A model generated the notes under the pieces. It had not been told where the DNA came from. It saw nothing but the letters and a program-made list of their open reading frames with translations, and made no database searches. A stretch of DNA of 64,000 bases from Candidatus Woesearchaeota archaeon (lineage in GTDB: Archaea > Nanobdellota > Nanobdellia > Woesearchaeales > JABMPP01), in contig JAGVYD010000009.1 of assembly GCA_018303405.1 (NCBI GenBank), positions 1 to 64,000 on the forward strand. The letters are read 5' to 3'. The translations under genes were made by a program, and so were the position numbers. Shown here one piece after another: positions 17,867 to 25,336 of this stretch (positions are counted from its first letter, which is position 1; each line of letters begins with the position of its first letter).

Positions 17867-18925
17867 ATGGCGCTGAGAAGCCTCAAAGGCAAGAAAGGGG
17901 ATGCCAATGAGCAGGTACTTTGGGTACTTGGGGAAATGCTATTCGTGGTAACCTTCGGGGTGGCTGTTTTCACCTGGCTTTCTTCGCTGGAAAAAGACAC
18001 TACCCTTGAGAAGAATTACCTGGCCAGGGACCTGAGCCTGGTTGTTGGCGCAGCCTACTCTTCACCGGGCGGGCTTGAATATGAATATGCGCAGACCCTC
18101 GTCAACCTGTCTGACTATAATTTCTTTTTCAAATCGCAAATTCTTTCTGTCAGCGAAAAAGCCGACAAGAAGAAAGGAAGCCTGTATTACTGGTATGCCG
18201 ACAATAAAATCAGCAAGTCGTTTCTTGACAAGGAGCTTGACGGGCCAGCGACAATCAAGGTATGCAATTCTGGCGGAGAAGTGGTTGTTGGTGAAGAAGA
18301 ATGCCTGAGCGTTGTCCTGCCAAAATGCCCCGAGGCTGAGACAAAGCTTGACAGAAAGCCTGTAATCATGCTGGACCCGGTGTTTGGAGGGGCAGAGACA
18401 GGCAAGACAAGCCCTGATGGCACCGCCAAGGAGGCTGAGATTGCGAGAAAAATAGCGCTTTCCCTTCAAAATTATGATGTGGCAGGGCATTTTACCATTA
18501 TTCCCACAAGGGACCTGAATTTTGACCTTGCTGATGACCAAACCATGACAATTGACGACAGAAAAGAATTGCTTTCAAGGACAAGCTATGACGTGCTGGT
18601 GAAAATCAGCATTGGCGAATACAGCGATGACAGGACTGCTGTAAAGGTCTGGGTCCCGGATTTTGCAATAAGGAACATGCTCAATGAAAAAATGGGGTGC
18701 AATATCGGCAACATGCTCCTGCAAAATGTCCCTGACATTGCCTCAGCAAGCCCGCCGATTGAAAAAATTGACCCATTGCTTAACCTGAAGGAAGAGCCAG
18801 GCGTTGTGGCAATTGAGCTGGAGCTTGGAAACATTAACAGCCCTGATGCAGAGCTGCTGTCGGCTCCTGGAAAAACCGCAAAGGCGATCTATGACGCACT
18901 GAAATTTTACTATGGAATCGATTAA
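17867..18925 (+). CDS. Class III signal-peptide protein with degenerate amidase_3-like domain
   Basis: 352 residues. GKKGD at residues 8-12, helix at about 21-41. Residues about 165-350 follow the order of N-acetylmuramoyl-L-alanine amidase (Amidase_3) motifs: LDPVFGG (D170-G175) where active enzymes have DPGHGG; KEAEIARKIA with E189; PTRD; LLSR; VKISIGEY where active enzymes have SIHAN; and IELELGNINSPDAELL, where E319 matches the catalytic glutamate. Both zinc histidines are replaced, by F173 and G250, while both glutamates remain. The domain therefore looks like an inactive, binding version. Active relatives cut peptidoglycan stem peptides. The next gene overlaps or follows within 20 bp. 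Fold assignment is by motif order only. Confidence 0.72.
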   Translation: MALRSLKGKKGDANEQVLWVLGEMLFVVTFGVAVFTWLSSLEKDTTLEKNYLARDLSLVVGAAYSSPGGLEYEYAQTLVNLSDYNFFFKSQILSVSEKADKKKGSLYYWYADNKISKSFLDKELDGPATIKVCNSGGEVVVGEEECLSVVLPKCPEAETKLDRKPVIMLDPVFGGAETGKTSPDGTAKEAEIARKIALSLQNYDVAGHFTIIPTRDLNFDLADDQTMTIDDRKELLSRTSYDVLVKISIGEYSDDRTAVKVWVPDFAIRNMLNEKMGCNIGNMLLQNVPDIASASPPIEKIDPLLNLKEEPGVVAIELELGNINSPDAELLSAPGKTAKAIYDALKFYYGID

Positions 18926-18941
18926 ATTGAGGAATTACAGC

Positions 18942-19523
18942 ATGAAAAATACCATGGCAAAAACATCAAGAGGCAAAAAGAAAGGAGACATAACTTTTGG
19001 AACGCTCGTTCATGCCTTTATCAGGATTCCATTCCTTCTGATAGTGACTTTCTTCATTTATTTTGCAATAAGGGGGCAGATTGTAAACAATATTGATGTG
19101 CAGGGCGCTGAGATGGAGCTGTTTACACAAAGGATGATTTATGGAAGAAACAGCATTTCATATTATGACAGCCAGCTTGAAAGGCTTTACCCGGGAACAA
19201 TACGGCTGGAGGATTTCAGCCAGGAATATTTCTCCCAGAATGTCGAGCCTGCAATTTTCTACAGCGAAGACAATAGGATCATAGGCGCGAAATTAACGCT
19301 TCTGGAAAAAGACGGGGCAAGGATTGGCGACAAGGACTACGTTGTCTATTACAACAAGGGGTTTTTTGTGGAGAAGGACAAGCTTTTCCGTGCAGGTGCG
19401 GGTTTCCAGACAGGCAAAGGAGGAGTCACTGCGAGCCTGACAAAGGTCTTGGTGACAGTCATGGAGAAAGGCAAGGCGCGCCAGGGATTGCTTGAGGTAA
19501 TGATACTGATGCAAAATGTTTAA
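18942..19523 (+). CDS. Class III signal-peptide (pilin-like) membrane protein
   Basis: 193 residues from ATG 18942, chosen for the GAGG 10 nt upstream; ATG 18912, overlapping the previous gene, would add ten residues. GKKKGD at residues 11-16 and helix at about 27-45. The ectodomain is beta-rich and lacks cysteines. It shares the stretch of a basic N-terminus, PF-LLIVTFF-type helix and EMELFTQRMIYG motif typical of its neighbour at 19516. Its stop overlaps the next start (ATG at 19516), indicating translational coupling. Confidence 0.76.
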   Translation: MKNTMAKTSRGKKKGDITFGTLVHAFIRIPFLLIVTFFIYFAIRGQIVNNIDVQGAEMELFTQRMIYGRNSISYYDSQLERLYPGTIRLEDFSQEYFSQNVEPAIFYSEDNRIIGAKLTLLEKDGARIGDKDYVVYYNKGFFVEKDKLFRAGAGFQTGKGGVTASLTKVLVTVMEKGKARQGLLEVMILMQNV

Positions 19524-20142
19524 GGCAACAAATCGAAAAAGGGCAGGGAAAAAAGGGAGCCTTCTGGCCTCGCCGCTTGTAGACATGTGGGCGTTCATTG
19601 TCTTTGTGATAGTGGCAATTTTATTCCTGATACTGATGTTCTTCACCAGGACAGGAATACAGTACAGCATCAGCGCAGAATATGGAAAAATCAATGCGGA
19701 GACAAGCTTCATGAGCTTCCTGAGGGCAAAATCAGTCCAGATGGAAAATGGAAAGTACGCGAGCATAACTGAAGTTATCCCAATTGTTGATTTTGATGAT
19801 GAGAACAGCGGGTATTTCAAGGCCGTGAAAATGGCGTCAGAGGACTTTGTCAACAGCTATAATTTCGAGAGCAGTGCGCAAGACGCCTGCAGGGCCAAGG
19901 TCACGGTCAGGATAGGCGAGGACAGGGAAATTGTCCTTGTTGACAAATTCAGGGAAATGCATTATTGCAATGCGGTCCGGGGAGAGGGAAATGCCAAGCA
20001 TGACATTTGGGCATCGACAGAAGTAAAGGTTCCTGTGAAAATTGGCCTGGAGAAAACAGAGGGCAACAGGTTCCACGTTGTATTTGAAGTTTACAGGACC
20101 TATCTCTGCAGCACAGTGCCGGGCGCGCCTGACCAATGCTAG
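19516..20142 (+). CDS. Class III signal-peptide (pilin-like) membrane protein
   Basis: 208 residues. AGKKGSLLAS at residues 10-19, helix at about 25-45. The ectodomain, about 160 residues, has four cysteines and a C-terminal CSTVPGAPDQC. It overlaps the end of the preceding gene by 8 bp and lies 32 bp before the transglycosylase-like gene. No family recognised. Confidence 0.76.
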   Translation: MFKATNRKRAGKKGSLLASPLVDMWAFIVFVIVAILFLILMFFTRTGIQYSISAEYGKINAETSFMSFLRAKSVQMENGKYASITEVIPIVDFDDENSGYFKAVKMASEDFVNSYNFESSAQDACRAKVTVRIGEDREIVLVDKFREMHYCNAVRGEGNAKHDIWASTEVKVPVKIGLEKTEGNRFHVVFEVYRTYLCSTVPGAPDQC

Positions 20143-20174
20143 GATGTGAATAAAAACCAGGAGACTCAGGAAAT

Positions 20175-23057
20175 ATGCAAGGAAATAAGCAAGCACGGGG
20201 ATTTTTTAGAAGGGAAAAAGGCTTGATTTTCAGCCCTTCGATAGTCCTGATAGCATTTGCTGCCCTGCTTTGGGGATTCATAATAATCCAGGCCAAGAAT
20301 GCTCCTGAAAAGCATGAAATAGGGGAAAGGCAGGTGCAGGTTTTCAAGGCAATTCAAAGAGGCGAAAGGGCCCTGCTTTACACCGACCTGTCTGCGATGC
20401 TTGCAGTGGACCAGGCTTTCTATGACCTTGGAGTCAACGGCGGTTTCGGTGAGATTAGCAATTGCGGGCAATACCTCGGAACCAACCTTTGGAATTCAAA
20501 AACAGGATACTGCATGCCTGACTCCACAGCTGAATTTCCCTTAATGTTCAATAAGGATTTCCAAAAAATCCTCGCGACTTATGATGATGTGATGATCTCT
20601 GTTGACAACTATGACTATAACTTTGACGCTTCCAAAAATGTCCTTGCAGGAATAGCGACAACGGATGTTGTTTTGCCAATCGGAACCCCGCAATTCCAGG
20701 CCGGGACTCTTGGTGGAGAACAAATTTATACTGCTTATTCCGCAGTTTACCAGCCTCCGAAGAATGCCCAGGAAACCCTTGAAAGGATTAATTCAGATTA
20801 TTCCGGCACAATTAGCCAGGCTTTGGCCGAGGATGGGATTTCTGGCCTGATTGACACTTCGCTTATGGCTGCAATGATTGCACAGGAAAGCAGGGGAGTA
20901 TATGATGCCATATCACCGACAGGGTGCCTCGGGGTTGCACAGGCATGCTACTGCACTGCATGGGCATATTCTTCGCTTCCAAAGGGCGGCGGATGCCAAG
21001 GATACAGCAAGACAGGCATTGAATTATACCAGAAGCTCAAGACATGCAATTGCGTTGGGACAGGCAACTCCAAGGTTTGCGAGTGCAATCCTGGAAATGA
21101 TGACAGGTTCCAGGTTGATCCGTCAATAAAGCTTATGTCACACAGGCTCTCATCAGCATTGGACCATTATGATGGATACAAGGAACAGCTGATTCTTGGG
21201 ATAACGGCATACAACACAGGAGAAGGCGTGCTGGACAAGGCAATACAAAAGGCATCAGCTGGCGGGGCCAATAAGAAGGATTTGACATGGGCAGAGATTG
21301 CCAGCAAGATTGATGCAGGGCTTGTTGCAGAGCTTATACCATACTTCAGGACACGGCCTGCTGAGGCGCAGAGGCAAGTCCGGGACCTTTTGGCTTATGC
21401 CCAAAGCGTGCTTGGCTACAGGCAAAAATATCTTGAGTTGTATCCAAGTAGCCCTGGCAGTGCCAGTCCTGACCCTGAAAGGCCAGTTGTCATAGAACAG
21501 AAGAAATATTCCTCGTCAACAATAGTCGGCGCCTCTGGAAAATATGCAATAAAGCCGTCATTCAGTGTTGAAATCCCCTTCAGCTTCCAGGATTACAAAA
21601 ACATTATGGAGGAAAGCCTGAAGATGATTGCGGCATGCAACAACACTGGGCAGGTTGAAAAATGTGTTGCTGACTTTGTAGCAGGATTGAATTCAAAATG
21701 GGGTGAAAACCTTGTGTGGGATATTGGAGAATGCGGGCAATACCCGGATACCTTGGTCAGCCAGATTGCTGAAGGCATGGAAGACTGCAGGAGCAGCATT
21801 GAGGACAATTGCACATGCCTGGTTCAGCTTCCGCATAAGGATGACCCGATAATAGCGGAGAGCTACATTTCCATGAAGAACAGGCTTGGCAATCTTGACA
21901 TGTATTATGGAAGGCTGGAAGATGAGGATGCAAGCCAGGAAACCGGGACGCGCAGAAAGGCAGGATACAACATGAAAAATGCAAATGTGAGCCTGCTTGC
22001 CTTAAGCGATGAGCAGGAGCCAATGCAAAATGCAGAAGACCTGGAAATACAGATAATTTTCAGCTCGGACAGATTTGACAGGGTAGTGTTTAGCGGGAGC
22101 GAAACAGGATACGGCACCGAATGGATTTATGATGAAAACAGCAAGCTTAGTGAGGAAAATGATGTTATCCTTCTTTACAAGATGGGCAATAATTTATCCT
22201 TTGTGAAGCCAGGTGATGCTGCACGGCCAGACCTTGCAAGAAAATGCGGCCCGGACAGGACGACAAAGATTTGCGTCAGGACTAAAACTGAATTGGTCGC
22301 CTATGACGCTGATGATGAAGAGGTCAAAAATAGGAATGCCAAAGTCGGGTATGCTGTGTACATCCCTGACAATATCCCGCCTGCGAAAGTCAGGAACATC
22401 CTGGCTGAAGACGCCCCTGGTGCAGAGAATGCGCTGCGAATAACATGGGACAAGGGCAGCGAAGAGGATATAATGAGGTACAGGATTTACTATTCAACTG
22501 AGCCGTTTTCTGAAATCAGCAATTTTAACCCAGTGCTTTTCCTCGCAGATGAAGTGGAAAAGAATCTGGATGATGCTCAGACAACACAGAGCAGCATTAT
22601 ACGAGGATTAAGCCTTTATGACAACCTGGCTGAAAGGAACAGATATTACATAGCTGTGACAGCAGTTGATTATGTTGGCAATGAAGAAAAAATGATTGGG
22701 GCCGCGCCAGGCCCTGATGGCTCTGGCGGCAATGCGGAAATTGATGACATAGATGATGCACGGCCTGTGATAATACCCGGGTTTTTTGCGCAGGCGAGCG
22801 GAGGCTCAGTGACTTTATTGTGGAACAAGCCGGATACAAATAATGATGGAAGCAGGGTTTGGGACCTTCAGGGATACAGGCTTTACAATGGCGACGACAG
22901 TTTTGTGGCAAATATTGTTAATGCGGAAGCCACAACTTATACAGTTGAAGGTGTTTCAAGCGGGACGCACAGCTGGAAGCTGGAAGCAGTCGATGAAACA
23001 TGGAAAAGCGCAACTCCTGCATTGAAAATTGAAAGCAACAGCGTTGAGATTCCGTAG
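20175..23057 (+). CDS. Membrane-anchored lytic transglycosylase (SLT)-like protein with FN3 domains
   Basis: 960 residues. RREKG at 12-16 and a helix at about 21-39 anchor it. Residues about 220-415 contain the hallmarks of SLT/goose-lysozyme-type lytic transglycosylases in order: MIAQES with the catalytic glutamate at E238, SPTGCLGVAQ (the GxxQ loop), and ITAYNTGEG at about 343-351. A cysteine-rich insert of about 60 residues lies between the second and third motifs. Residues about 430-720 are unrecognised. Two fibronectin type III-like domains follow (about 735-840 and 860-958). The family cleaves the MurNAc-GlcNAc bond of peptidoglycan, a polymer DPANN archaea are not expected to make. Target in a bacterial neighbour, or another glycan such as pseudomurein, is inference. 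Last gene of the pilin-like run. Confidence 0.8.
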   Translation: MQGNKQARGFFRREKGLIFSPSIVLIAFAALLWGFIIIQAKNAPEKHEIGERQVQVFKAIQRGERALLYTDLSAMLAVDQAFYDLGVNGGFGEISNCGQYLGTNLWNSKTGYCMPDSTAEFPLMFNKDFQKILATYDDVMISVDNYDYNFDASKNVLAGIATTDVVLPIGTPQFQAGTLGGEQIYTAYSAVYQPPKNAQETLERINSDYSGTISQALAEDGISGLIDTSLMAAMIAQESRGVYDAISPTGCLGVAQACYCTAWAYSSLPKGGGCQGYSKTGIELYQKLKTCNCVGTGNSKVCECNPGNDDRFQVDPSIKLMSHRLSSALDHYDGYKEQLILGITAYNTGEGVLDKAIQKASAGGANKKDLTWAEIASKIDAGLVAELIPYFRTRPAEAQRQVRDLLAYAQSVLGYRQKYLELYPSSPGSASPDPERPVVIEQKKYSSSTIVGASGKYAIKPSFSVEIPFSFQDYKNIMEESLKMIAACNNTGQVEKCVADFVAGLNSKWGENLVWDIGECGQYPDTLVSQIAEGMEDCRSSIEDNCTCLVQLPHKDDPIIAESYISMKNRLGNLDMYYGRLEDEDASQETGTRRKAGYNMKNANVSLLALSDEQEPMQNAEDLEIQIIFSSDRFDRVVFSGSETGYGTEWIYDENSKLSEENDVILLYKMGNNLSFVKPGDAARPDLARKCGPDRTTKICVRTKTELVAYDADDEEVKNRNAKVGYAVYIPDNIPPAKVRNILAEDAPGAENALRITWDKGSEEDIMRYRIYYSTEPFSEISNFNPVLFLADEVEKNLDDAQTTQSSIIRGLSLYDNLAERNRYYIAVTAVDYVGNEEKMIGAAPGPDGSGGNAEIDDIDDARPVIIPGFFAQASGGSVTLLWNKPDTNNDGSRVWDLQGYRLYNGDDSFVANIVNAEATTYTVEGVSSGTHSWKLEAVDETWKSATPALKIESNSVEIP

Positions 23058-23340
23058 CATTCATCGTGATATATGCCGCAAACTATCTGAGCCGCTTCTG
23101 CCATGGGTAAATCCATGGCGATTTTCCCCCCCCCTCGGTTGCCAAAAGGGAGAAAAAAAATCGGTCGTTGAAAACAACCAGAAGCGATGCCATGCAAAGG
23201 CCGATTGTTGGGCTTTATTGTCAGAAAAATGAACCTAAAGCTAAAATTTAAAAAAGATTTAGGCTTTTTGGCCCTTAATCACCTTTTTATTCGCAAATTA
23301 CATGGATTCCGGAGCGCATATGGATATAGGGGGTTGATTG
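23058..23340. other. Intergenic region with C-run hairpin and RPA promoter
   Basis: No gene is supported. CGATTTT (23109-23115) pairs with AAAATCG at about 23157-23163, enclosing a run of nine cytosines and a CCCT/AGGG match. This could be a terminator or processing hairpin for the surface cluster. Farther on, CCTAAA and TTTAGG form an inverted pair near 23234-23262, and a CTTTTTATT box near 23283 could drive the RPA gene. Confidence 0.35.
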
Positions 23341-24396
23341 ATGATTAAGGTTCCTATCGAAGACATAAGAAAAAGAATTTCTGAACAGGCCAAGCTTTCC
23401 GAGGCTGAAATTGACACCCGCATCGAGAAGAAGATGGAACAGCTTTCTGGCTTAATTTCAAGGGAGGGGGCTGCGCATATCATCGCGAATGAGCTTGGAG
23501 TCAGGCTTTTCGAAGTGCCTTCAAGCGGGCCTGTGCAAATCAAGAACATAATGGCCGGCATGAAAAGCGTTGAGACTGCCGGAAGGGTCCAGCAGGTTTA
23601 TGAAGTCAGGAATTTCAATGCCAATGGCAGGGAGGGGAAAGTAGGCTCGTTTGTTCTCGCTGATGAGACTGGGAATATAAGGGTTGTGCTGTGGAATGAC
23701 CAGGTCAGCAACATGGATGGCCTGAAACAGGGGCAGATTGTCAAGCTCGAAAGCGCATATGCCAAAGACAACAGGGGGAGAAAAGAGCTTCACATAAATG
23801 ACAGGAGCAAGCTTGTTGTGAATCCACTGGGGATTAGGGTGGCTGAGGCTGTGAGTTCGGCAGCGGAACGGCCAAAAGCGACAAGGAAAAGCCTGAAAGA
23901 CCTTTCTGAAAATGATGACAATGTTGAAATTGCAGGCACTATAGTCCAGGCTTTCAATATAAGATTTTTTGAAGTATGCCCAAGCTGCGGCAGAAGGGCC
24001 AAGGAAAGGGGCGAAGACGGATTCTATTGCGACCAGCATGCGAGGGTTGAGCCGCAGTATTCTTATGTGCTCAACACTGTTTTGGATGATGGCACTGGAA
24101 CCATAAGGTCAGTAATGTTCAGAAACCAGGTGGAAAGGCTGCTGGGCAAAAGCGCGGATGAAATGAAGCTGTACAGGGAAGCGCCTGAAGAATTTGAAAA
24201 TGTAAAGCGCGACCTCATCGGGAATATGGTTAAGTTCATTGGCAGGGTCAACAAGAATGAAATGTTTGACAGGCTCGAGTTTGTGGCAAATATGGTGTTT
24301 ACAGACATTAATCCAGAAGATGAAATAAAAAGGCTTGAAGCTGAGATTGAGGCCACAAAAAAAGAAAAGGACATAAAAAACATAGAGGATATCTAA
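23341..24396 (+). CDS. rpa: Replication protein A (OB-fold ssDNA-binding protein)
   Basis: 351 residues from ATG 23341, preceded by AGGGGG. Two OB-fold regions are visible: about 70-165 (VETAGRVQQVYEVR...GSFVLADETG-NIRVVLWND) and about 195-335. The second holds a zinc finger CPSCG-x13-C-x2-H typical of archaeal and eukaryotic RPA large subunits, here with a histidine as the last ligand. A charged coiled tail ends the protein. It binds single-stranded DNA in replication and repair. It sits alone between two surface-protein blocks, an unusual setting; RadA lies about 15 kb downstream. Confidence 0.92.
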   Translation: MIKVPIEDIRKRISEQAKLSEAEIDTRIEKKMEQLSGLISREGAAHIIANELGVRLFEVPSSGPVQIKNIMAGMKSVETAGRVQQVYEVRNFNANGREGKVGSFVLADETGNIRVVLWNDQVSNMDGLKQGQIVKLESAYAKDNRGRKELHINDRSKLVVNPLGIRVAEAVSSAAERPKATRKSLKDLSENDDNVEIAGTIVQAFNIRFFEVCPSCGRRAKERGEDGFYCDQHARVEPQYSYVLNTVLDDGTGTIRSVMFRNQVERLLGKSADEMKLYREAPEEFENVKRDLIGNMVKFIGRVNKNEMFDRLEFVANMVFTDINPEDEIKRLEAEIEATKKEKDIKNIEDI

Positions 24397-24784
24397 TTTG
24401 GATTTCTAAGCATTGATAATTGATTTCTTTATTTTATAAGACTATAATCATTAGTTCATCAGAATTTTATTTATCTAATATGAGTTTATTATTAGATTGT
24501 CACATTATATTATTTATGGAGTTATTATTACATTAGTTTATTGGATATTCACTTTATTTTATAGGTATTATTTTCTATATATTTCCTAGATTATATGATA
24601 AAAATATTAATTAATACTAGTGTATATTCTGTAATATTGTAATTTTATTACTTTATGTGTAATATGTCTTTATTTTATATTATTATTTTCATATATAAAC
24701 AGATAAATTTATATAAGATAAGGAGTGATTGTGTATAATACTTTACATAATTAGTGTATTAGTCGTTGAAAAGCAGAATTGGTC
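24397..24784. other. Strongly AT-rich intergenic region
   Basis: 388 bp with no gene. The line 24481-24540 has 11 G/C in 60 bases (about 18%), against mid-40s percent around it. It is full of short TTTATT/AATAAT runs. A good TATA box (AAATTTATATAA, 24705-24716) near its end would start a transcript near 24738 for the downstream regulator and giant protein. It could be a promoter/upstream control region, a DNA-bending segment or a replication-related unwinding zone; nothing in it decides. Confidence 0.5.
24705..24716 (+). promoter_or_regulatory. TATA box for the regulator and giant protein
   Basis: AAATTTATATAA is a near-ideal archaeal box A, followed by AAGGAG. Predicted transcript start is near 24738, leaving a leader of about 45 nt. 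Confidence 0.55.
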
Positions 24785-25336
24785 GTGGCAATTTTGGACA
24801 AGGATAATAAAAACGACAAAAATGAACTTCTTGATATATTGAGGACTCTAATTCAACAGATCAAGGAAAAAAGAGGCCTGACAAAAGATGAGCTTTTGGG
24901 GTTGCTTGAAGAGGAAGGAACCACTGTTCCGCTTTATGTTTTTTCAACTCCTTTAGGGCCGCTGGAAGCCCTTGTCAAATTCCTGAAAGAAGAACGCAAC
25001 TTGAAATTCAGTGAAATTGCCAGCATTCTTGGCAGGGACAATAGAAGCATCTGGAGCAGTTATAGGCATGCAATTGCCAAAATAAAAAATCCGCTGTCGG
25101 CATATGCAAAAGAATCCAAAAAGAAAAAGGCAGATGCAAGATTGGAGAGTTTAGCGGTTATCCCAATTGATGCCGGTATTTTTTCTGACCGCAAATTAAG
25201 CGTTTTTGAGCACCTTGTTGCCTATCTAAAGGAAACAAAGGGCATCAGCGTGGCCGACATTTCCAAAATTGTCAATAGGTCCAATGGAACAGTCTGGGCA
25301 ACTTACCATAATGCAAAGGTGAAGCTAAAAGCATGA
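24785..25336 (+). CDS. Two-repeat HTH protein, probable transcription regulator of the giant surface gene
   Basis: 183 residues from GTG 24785; TTG 24779 is an alternative and there is no clear ribosome site for either. Two similar helix-turn-helix units are visible: about residues 60-105 (PLGPLEALVKFLKEERNLKFSEIASILGRDNRSIWSSYRHA in sense, with the core EIASILGRDNRSIW) and about 135-180 (core DISKIVNRSNGTVW). Both end W-x3-Y-x2-A, and resemble sigma-region-4-like or homeodomain-like DNA-binding repeats. Its stop overlaps the ATG of the 4197-residue protein (ATGA), so the two are translationally coupled. Regulation of that gene is inferred from position. Confidence 0.75.
   Translation: MAILDKDNKNDKNELLDILRTLIQQIKEKRGLTKDELLGLLEEEGTTVPLYVFSTPLGPLEALVKFLKEERNLKFSEIASILGRDNRSIWSSYRHAIAKIKNPLSAYAKESKKKKADARLESLAVIPIDAGIFSDRKLSVFEHLVAYLKETKGISVADISKIVNRSNGTVWATYHNAKVKLKA

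Noticed and set aside
7298-23057. Ordinary archaellum operon
   Set aside because: No FlaI/FlaJ, FlaH, FlaF/G-like genes are present and ectodomains are far too varied in size.
23064-23092. C/D box guide RNA (GTGATAT ... CTGA)
   Set aside because: The C-like box is imperfect and no internal D'/C' boxes occur at the right spacing.
24397-24784. AT-rich block as a replication origin
   Set aside because: No origin-recognition repeats or orc1/cdc6 gene nearby; RPA alone is not enough. Kept only as an AT-rich region.
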